64,000 bases of DNA, from the NCBI GenBank assembly GCA_029202385.1, contig CP119314.1, positions 4,156,501 through 4,220,500 of the forward strand, written 5' to 3'. A program made the position numbers and the translations under genes. The notes under the pieces are model-generated. The model was not told the origin of the DNA. It did no database searches and worked only from the letters and a program-made list of their open reading frames with translations. Of the stretch, positions 54,869 through 64,000 are shown piece after piece. This DNA comes from Candidatus Sphingomonas phytovorans (GTDB lineage Bacteria; Pseudomonadota; Alphaproteobacteria; Sphingomonadales; Sphingomonadaceae). Numbering within the stretch: position 1 is the first letter of the stretch; each line of letters starts with the position of its first letter.

Positions 54869-56311
54869 ATGGCTGACGGCAACACGTTGAAATTCGTGGA
54901 TCGGGCGCAAGCCTATCCGGGCAAGCGCGCGGCCAAGCCGCGCGCCGAGGATTTCCGCGAAATCGCCGATCGCTACGCGCCCATCGCGGCCGAGGAACAG
55001 GCCGGGCGCTGTTCGCAATGCGGCGTGCCCTATTGCTCGGTGCATTGCCCGCTGCACAACCACATCCCGGACTGGTTGCGCCTGACCGCTGACGGCCGGC
55101 TGCGCGAGGCTTATGAGCTCAGCAACGCCACATCGACCATGCCCGAGATCTGCGGCCGCATTTGCCCGCAGGACCGGCTGTGCGAGGGCAATTGCGTGAT
55201 CGAATTCTCCGGCCATGGCGCGGTGACGATCGGCTCGGTGGAGAAGTTCATCACTGACACCGCCTGGGAAGAGGGTTGGGTCGAGCCGCTGGTGCCGGGC
55301 GCGGCGCGCGGCCAGTCGGTCGGCGTGATCGGCGCCGGGCCGGCTGGGCTTTCCGCCGCCGAATATTGCCGGACGATGGGGTATGACGTGCATGTCTATG
55401 ACCGGCACGATCGCGCCGGCGGCCTGCTGACCTATGGCATCCCCGGCTTCAAGCTGGAAAAGCATATCGTCACCCGCCGGATCGACCGCCTGAAGGCTGG
55501 CGGCATCGTCTTCCACGAAAGCTTCGAGGTTGGCCGCGAGGCGACGCTCGACGACCTTCGGAGGCGGCATGATGCGATCCTGGTCGCGACGGGCGTGTAC
55601 AAGCCGCGCGCGATCAAGGCGCCGGGCGTCGGCAGCGCCGGCGTGGTCGAAGCACTCGACTATCTCACCGCGTCGAACCGCAAGGGCTTTGGCGACGCGG
55701 TGCCTGACTTCGACAATGGCAAGCTCGACGCTGCCGGCAAGAATGTCGTGGTGATCGGCGGCGGCGACACAGCGATGGACTGCGTCCGCACGGCGATCCG
55801 CCAGGGTGCGAGTTCGGTGAAGTGCCTGTACCGCCGCGATCGCGCCAACATGCCGGGATCGCAGCGCGAGGTCGCCAATGCGGAAGAGGAAGGCGTCGAA
55901 TTCGTCTGGCTCTCCGCCCCTCAGGCGTTCGATGCGGGCGAGGCGGTGACAAGCGTGCATGCGACGAAGATGCGGCTAGGTGCGCCCGACGCCAGCGGCC
56001 GCCGCGCGCCCGAGGCTGAGCCGGATGGCGGTTTCCAGCTCCCGGCGGACCTCGTCATCAAGGCGCTCGGTTTCGACGCCGAGGAACTGCCGGTGCTGTT
56101 CGGCGCGCCGGAGCTTGGCGTGACGCGCTGGGGCACGCTGCTGGTCGACAACAAGACGCTGATGACGTCGCTCGACGGCGTCTTCGCGGCGGGCGACATC
56201 GTCCGCGGCGCAAGCCTGGTGGTCTGGGCGATCCGCGACGGCCGCGATGTGGCGGCGACGATGCATGGCTGGCTGAAGGCGAAGGCCAAGGCGGGGAAGA
56301 AGGCAGCATGA
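54869..56311 (+). CDS. gltD: Glutamate synthase (NADPH) small subunit
   Basis: The 480-residue protein has N-terminal 4Fe-4S cysteines (CSQCGVPYCSVHCPLHNHIPDW and EICGRICPQDRLCEGNCV), an FAD site GVIGAGPAGLSAAEY (about 150-165) and an NADPH site VVIGGGDTAMD. It passes electrons from NADPH to the large subunit. GAGG lies 9 nt before the ATG at 54869, so this is preferred to the one at 54854. It overlaps the DUF2059 gene by 4 nt (ATGA). Confidence 0.96.
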   Translation: MADGNTLKFVDRAQAYPGKRAAKPRAEDFREIADRYAPIAAEEQAGRCSQCGVPYCSVHCPLHNHIPDWLRLTADGRLREAYELSNATSTMPEICGRICPQDRLCEGNCVIEFSGHGAVTIGSVEKFITDTAWEEGWVEPLVPGAARGQSVGVIGAGPAGLSAAEYCRTMGYDVHVYDRHDRAGGLLTYGIPGFKLEKHIVTRRIDRLKAGGIVFHESFEVGREATLDDLRRRHDAILVATGVYKPRAIKAPGVGSAGVVEALDYLTASNRKGFGDAVPDFDNGKLDAAGKNVVVIGGGDTAMDCVRTAIRQGASSVKCLYRRDRANMPGSQREVANAEEEGVEFVWLSAPQAFDAGEAVTSVHATKMRLGAPDASGRRAPEAEPDGGFQLPADLVIKALGFDAEELPVLFGAPELGVTRWGTLLVDNKTLMTSLDGVFAAGDIVRGASLVVWAIRDGRDVAATMHGWLKAKAKAGKKAA

Positions 56312-56896
56312 GGATGATGAAGCCTCTCGTTCTTGCGGCATCTGTCGCGCTGTCGCCGGTGGCGGCGATCGGCCAGGTCGCTGCGCCGGCTGCCGCTGCG
56401 GTGGCGGTCGATCCCGAGCGTCTCGCCGCAGCGCGCGCGTTGATGGAACAGATCATGCCGCCCGCGACCCGGGACCAGGTGGTGTCGTCGATGATGGCGT
56501 CGATGACTCAAACCATGCTGCAGGGGCTGAGGCAGGCACCGGATCTTTCCAAGGCGCTGGAAAAGAATCCCAAGGCGCGCCCGGTGTTCGAACGCTTCAT
56601 GGCGCGTCAGCAGGCACTCGCGACCGAGCAGCTCAAGGCCAATCTGCCGGGCATGCTCGAAGCGATGGCGCATGCCTATGCGCGCCGTTTCACGCTCCCG
56701 CAGTTACGGGACATGGCGACGTTCTTCGCGACACCTACCGGACAGGTGTATCTGGTCCAGGCGCCGACGATCATGGGGGATCCCGACGTCGCTGCCTGGA
56801 TGGGCGATCTCATGCGGACCTCGATGAACCGGACCCCGGGAGAGATTGCCAAGCTGATGGCTGAACTCAAGGCTCTCGACGACAAGGGTGCTTCCA

Positions 56897-56907
<11 letters not shown>
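56308..56907 (+). CDS. Exported DUF2059-domain protein inside the glt operon
   Basis: The 199-residue precursor has a signal peptide (MRMMKPLVLAASVALSPVAAIGQ) and a helical DUF2059-like domain, with AYARRFTLPQLRDMATFFATPTGQVYL near the middle. Function is unknown; it should be periplasmic. It overlaps gltD (ATGA) and the gltB start (11 nt), so it is translated as part of the glutamate synthase operon although it is not a known subunit. Confidence 0.8.
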
Positions 56908-61414
<4,507 letters not shown>

Positions 61415-61480
61415 GGCAGCGCCTATAAATACGACGCCACGCTGAACGTGTCCCAGCATGACGTTGTGGGTGAGCTAGCC

Positions 61481-61840
61481 TCAGTCCTTCCCAAGAAAGA
61501 AGGTCGATCCGGTCCGGGTCGGCGGTACCGGACCGCCGATCATGCAGAACAGGACAACGGCAACGCCATTGAGGATGGCATTGTCGATCAGCCGCGGCCG
61601 CACTGCCTGCGGTCGCTCGGCGACCTCGGCCAGCAACTCCCGGGCTTCGTTCGCCGCGTAGTCGGGTACGCGGATCAGCACGCCGCCAAGGGCGACCATC
61701 AGGTTTGGCGCGATCTGGCTATGGGCGAGGCCGATAGGGATTGCGGGAATGCCGTAAAAGGCGAACATCGACAGCATCACGGCCGTCTCGGGTTGATTGT
61801 AGACGATTGCCACCGTCTCGAACGAATCGTCCGCCATCAT
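61481..61840 (-). CDS. DUF2007-like small protein with C-terminal hydrophobic segment
   Basis: The 119-residue protein starts MMADDSFETVAIVYNQPETA, with FAFYGIPAIPI and VLIRVPDYAANEARELLAEV, a fold seen in DUF2007 (putative signal-transducing) proteins. A hydrophobic stretch AILNGVAVVLFCMIGG follows (about 85-102). The role is unknown. It is convergent with gltB and divergent from the GST gene. Two ATGs in tandem leave the exact start uncertain. Confidence 0.6.
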   Translation of the reverse strand: MMADDSFETVAIVYNQPETAVMLSMFAFYGIPAIPIGLAHSQIAPNLMVALGGVLIRVPDYAANEARELLAEVAERPQAVRPRLIDNAILNGVAVVLFCMIGGPVPPTRTGSTFFLGKD

Positions 61841-61878
61841 GCCTTCCCCCGCTCGCCCGCTCAGCCTAACAGAGCCTT

Positions 61879-62556
61879 ATGTGGCAGCTTTATCAATTCC
61901 CCCTGTGCCCCTTCTCGCGCAAAGTCCGTCTCCTGCTCGGTGAAAAGGGGGTGGGGTACGACCTTGTGCGCGAGAACCCATGGGACCGTCGCGACGAGTT
62001 CCTCGACATGAATCCGGCCGGCCAGGTGCCGGTGATGGCCGATCCCAAACGCAACATCCTGTTGATGGATTCGATGGCGATCTGCGAATATCTTGAGGAG
62101 ACGGTCGACAAGGCGGCGATGATCAACGGCACCGCGGTCAACCGCGCCGAGATCCGCCGGCTGGTCGCCTGGTTCGACACGCAATTCTTCCAGGACGTGA
62201 CGGCGCCACTGCTCGGCGAGCGGATGATGAAGCGGATCGTGACCCGGGATTCGCCCGACGCCAAGGTGCTGCGCGAGGCGATGAAGGCGGCTGAGCGCCA
62301 TCTCGATTATACCGACTATCTGCTCGACCATCACAACTGGATGGCCGGCGCGACGATGAGTCTCGCAGATCTTGCCGCCGCGGCGCAGATCTCGGTCGCT
62401 GATTATCTCGGCGGGATCGACTGGAAGGGGCATGAACAGACCGCGCGCTGGTATCGAGGCTTCAAGAGCCGGCCCAGCTTCCGGCCATTGCTGTCCGAAC
62501 GGATGACGGGGATCACGCCGCCCAAGGAATATGACGATGTGGATTTCGACTTCTGA
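61879..62556 (+). CDS. Glutathione S-transferase family protein
   Basis: The 225-residue protein has a thioredoxin-like N-terminal domain (1-80) with QFPLCPFSRKVRLLLGEKG and NPAGQVPVM and a helical C-terminal domain (90-210) with TMSLADLAAAAQISVADYL. CPFS in place of Ser or Tyr points to a Cys-type (omega/beta-like) GST. The substrate is unknown. Its stop shares a base with the next ATG. Confidence 0.9.
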   Translation: MWQLYQFPLCPFSRKVRLLLGEKGVGYDLVRENPWDRRDEFLDMNPAGQVPVMADPKRNILLMDSMAICEYLEETVDKAAMINGTAVNRAEIRRLVAWFDTQFFQDVTAPLLGERMMKRIVTRDSPDAKVLREAMKAAERHLDYTDYLLDHHNWMAGATMSLADLAAAAQISVADYLGGIDWKGHEQTARWYRGFKSRPSFRPLLSERMTGITPPKEYDDVDFDF

Positions 62557-62927
62557 TGCACAAGGTTCCTGATCCGGCCGAGGACATTGCCGCGCAGATC
62601 GGCTTCGACGATTTTCTCGCGGTCGACATCCGTGTCGGCACGATTCTGGAGGCGCTCCCGTTTCCGGAGGCGCGCAAGCCCGCCTACAGGCTGACGATCG
62701 ATTTCGGGCCGGTCATCGGCGTGAAGCGTTCCTCGGCGCAGATCACCGATCACTATATGCTCGAGGAACTGCCTGGCCGACAGGTCGCCGCGGTGGTGAA
62801 CTTCCCCTCGCGCCAGATCGGGCCGATGATGTCCGAGGTTCTGACGCTCGGCTTTCCCGATGCCGAAGGCCGGGTCGTTCTGATCAGCCCGAGCGTTACC
62901 GTCCCCAATGGCGGCAGACTCTTCTAG
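62556..62927 (+). CDS. tRNA-binding domain protein (CsaA-like)
   Basis: The 123-residue protein is a single EMAP/CsaA-type OB fold: FDDFLAVDIRVGTILEALPFPEARKPAYRLTIDFG, then KRSSAQITDHY and NFPSRQIGPMMSEVLTLGF. The CsaA family is proposed to bind tRNA and act as an export chaperone. TGATG overlap with the GST gene and a 20-nt overlap with the DUF72 gene imply a three-gene operon. Confidence 0.9.
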   Translation: MHKVPDPAEDIAAQIGFDDFLAVDIRVGTILEALPFPEARKPAYRLTIDFGPVIGVKRSSAQITDHYMLEELPGRQVAAVVNFPSRQIGPMMSEVLTLGFPDAEGRVVLISPSVTVPNGGRLF

Positions 62928-63654
62928 GCAGCGGATTCGCATCGGGACGGCGGGCTGGTCGCTGTACAAGCCGCCGGCCGCCCGCTTCCCCGACAAGGGC
63001 AGTCATCTCGAGCGCTATGCGGCGACGTTCGATGCGGTCGAGATCAACTCCAGCTTCTACCGCCCGCACAAGCCCGAAACCTACGCACGCTGGGCAGCGA
63101 GCGCCCCGGCGGGTTTCCGCTTCGCGGTCAAGCTGCCCCGGACGATCACGCACGAGCACCGGCTGGTCGACTGCGAGAAGCTGGTCGAGCGTTTCGCCGG
63201 GGAGGTCGTGCATCTCGGGGAGAAGCGCGGGCCGGTCCTGATCCAGTTGCCGCCCAGTCTTGTCTTCGATCTGCCGCGCGCCGACCGGTTCTTCGGCCTC
63301 GCCCGTGAAATATTGGGCGACATGATGGTGTGCGAGCCGCGCCACGCCTCTTGGTTCACGGCCCAGGCCGATGCGTTGCTTGTGGAGCATCAGGTGGCAC
63401 GCGTTGCCGCCGATCCGGCGCCAGTGCCGGGTGCGGCCGATCCGGGCGGCTGGCCTGGACTGCGCTACGCCCGGCTCCACGGATCGCCCCGTATCTACTG
63501 GTCGCACTATGACGCGGCGGCGATCGAACGGCATGCTGCGGCGGCGGGTGCAGCGCAGGTCGAGAACTGGACGATCTACGACAATACCGCGTCGGGCGCA
63601 GCGCTTGGCAACGCGCTGGAGATGCTCGATCGCGTCAACGCGATCCGCAACTGA
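62908..63654 (+). CDS. DUF72 (YecE-like) protein
   Basis: The 248-residue TIM-barrel protein starts RIRIGTAGWSLYKPPAARFPDKGSHLERYAATFDAVEINSSFYRPHKPETYARWAASAPAGFRFAVKLPR and contains VLIQLPPSL and WTIYDNTASGAALGNALE, typical DUF72. Function unknown. It overlaps the CsaA-like gene and ends 6 nt from the pepN stop. Confidence 0.9.
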   Translation: MAADSSRQRIRIGTAGWSLYKPPAARFPDKGSHLERYAATFDAVEINSSFYRPHKPETYARWAASAPAGFRFAVKLPRTITHEHRLVDCEKLVERFAGEVVHLGEKRGPVLIQLPPSLVFDLPRADRFFGLAREILGDMMVCEPRHASWFTAQADALLVEHQVARVAADPAPVPGAADPGGWPGLRYARLHGSPRIYWSHYDAAAIERHAAAAGAAQVENWTIYDNTASGAALGNALEMLDRVNAIRN

Positions 63655-63660
63655 CCAGGA

Positions 63661-64000
63661 TCAGCCGTCCAGGCTTCGGGTCGCCTGTTCGAACATGTCC
63701 TTCGACAAGCCCGGTGTCGCCACGATCCGCTGCAACTCGGCGCGCATCAGGCCGCCGCGGGCTTCGTCGAAGCGGCGCCAGCGGCCGAGCGGCGGGATCA
63801 GTTTCGCCGCCGTCTGCGGGTTGAGCTTGTCGAGCGCGATGAGCTGGTCGGCGACGAAGCGATAGCCCTCGCCCGAGACGGCGTTGAACGCCCGCTGGTT
63901 GACGCTGAACGCGCCCACCAGCGATCGTGCGCGGTTCGGGTTGGCCAGGGTGAAGTCGCGATGCCGTGCCAGCTCGCTGACGCTGGCCAGCGTGTCGTCG
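63661..64000 (-). CDS. pepN: Aminopeptidase N, C-terminal fragment (cut by window edge)
   Basis: About 112 C-terminal codons are present. They include ANPNRARSLVGAFSVN, GYRFVADQLIALDKLNPQTAAKLIPPLGRWRRFDEARGGLMRAEL and GLSKDMFEQATRSL, matching the C-terminal helical domain of gammaproteobacterial-type PepN (NPNRVRSLIGSF and similar). The M1 zinc motif lies outside the window. The enzyme cleaves N-terminal residues from peptides. Confidence 0.88.
   Translation of the reverse strand, partial: DDTLASVSELARHRDFTLANPNRARSLVGAFSVNQRAFNAVSGEGYRFVADQLIALDKLNPQTAAKLIPPLGRWRRFDEARGGLMRAELQRIVATPGLSKDMFEQATRSLDG

Overview
The window is GC-rich bacterial chromosome from an alphaproteobacterium of the Sphingomonas group. 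This is inferred from the gene content (DUF3572 beside divK, an NDUFA9-like gene next to uppP, a ligase-associated DNA repair set, TonB receptors), from the rnd-lptC-lptA-lptB-rpoN order, and from a general-stress (EcfG-type) promoter. Nearly all of it is core genome. I see no transposase, integrase, phage gene, CRISPR array or rRNA. One tRNA (Leu, CAG) is present.

Layout. 1-7 kb: base-excision repair (ung start, nth-like), a DUF892 stress protein, a PhnA-domain gene with three tiny ORFs, a diguanylate cyclase, hisN and a large AsmA-family gene. 7.1-14 kb: rpmI-rplT-pheS-pheT, an aldose-1-epimerase-like gene and prfC. 14-18.7 kb: an uptake locus (MFS transporter, TonB receptor, divergent TetR regulator). 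18.9-22 kb: the rpmF-plsX-fabH-ihfA-merR operon. 22-30 kb: metabolic and housekeeping genes (MAPEG, MBL hydrolase, pabB/pabC fusion, aminotransferase, msrA, pdeM, kup). 30-37 kb: an M20 peptidase, two tandem retropepsin-like proteases, and the helicase and exonuclease of the ligase-associated repair set. 37-43 kb: rnd-lptCAB-rpoN and TerC. 43-52 kb: a double cold-shock protein, a thioredoxin-like protein, an EamA transporter, the ATP-dependent ligase, Dps, a GDT1-like protein, rpmG, divK, DUF3572, a HAD hydrolase and RidA. 52-64 kb: a hydratase remnant, tRNA-Leu, the NDUFA9-like gene, uppP, glutamate synthase (gltD-DUF2059-gltB), GST, a CsaA-like protein, DUF72 and the end of pepN.

How genes work together. 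The ligase, Lhr-type helicase, MBL-fold exonuclease and PdeM phosphoesterase are spread over 20 kb but belong to one known DNA-damage set. rnd-lptCAB-rpoN links LPS export with sigma-54. rpmF-plsX-fabH links translation with fatty acid and phospholipid initiation. gltD and gltB form NADPH-glutamate synthase.

The most unusual signal is a 57-nt structured palindromic element carried in frame inside pheS (8305-8361). Also worth a look are a 13-bp perfect dyad ahead of gltD, an intrinsic-terminator-like hairpin in the rpmG leader, a perfect EcfG-type promoter for the DUF1328 gene, and the two tandem single-chain retropepsin-like proteases. I found no convincing wholly new multi-gene system. The annotation rests on reading the sequence and recalled family features, with no database search.
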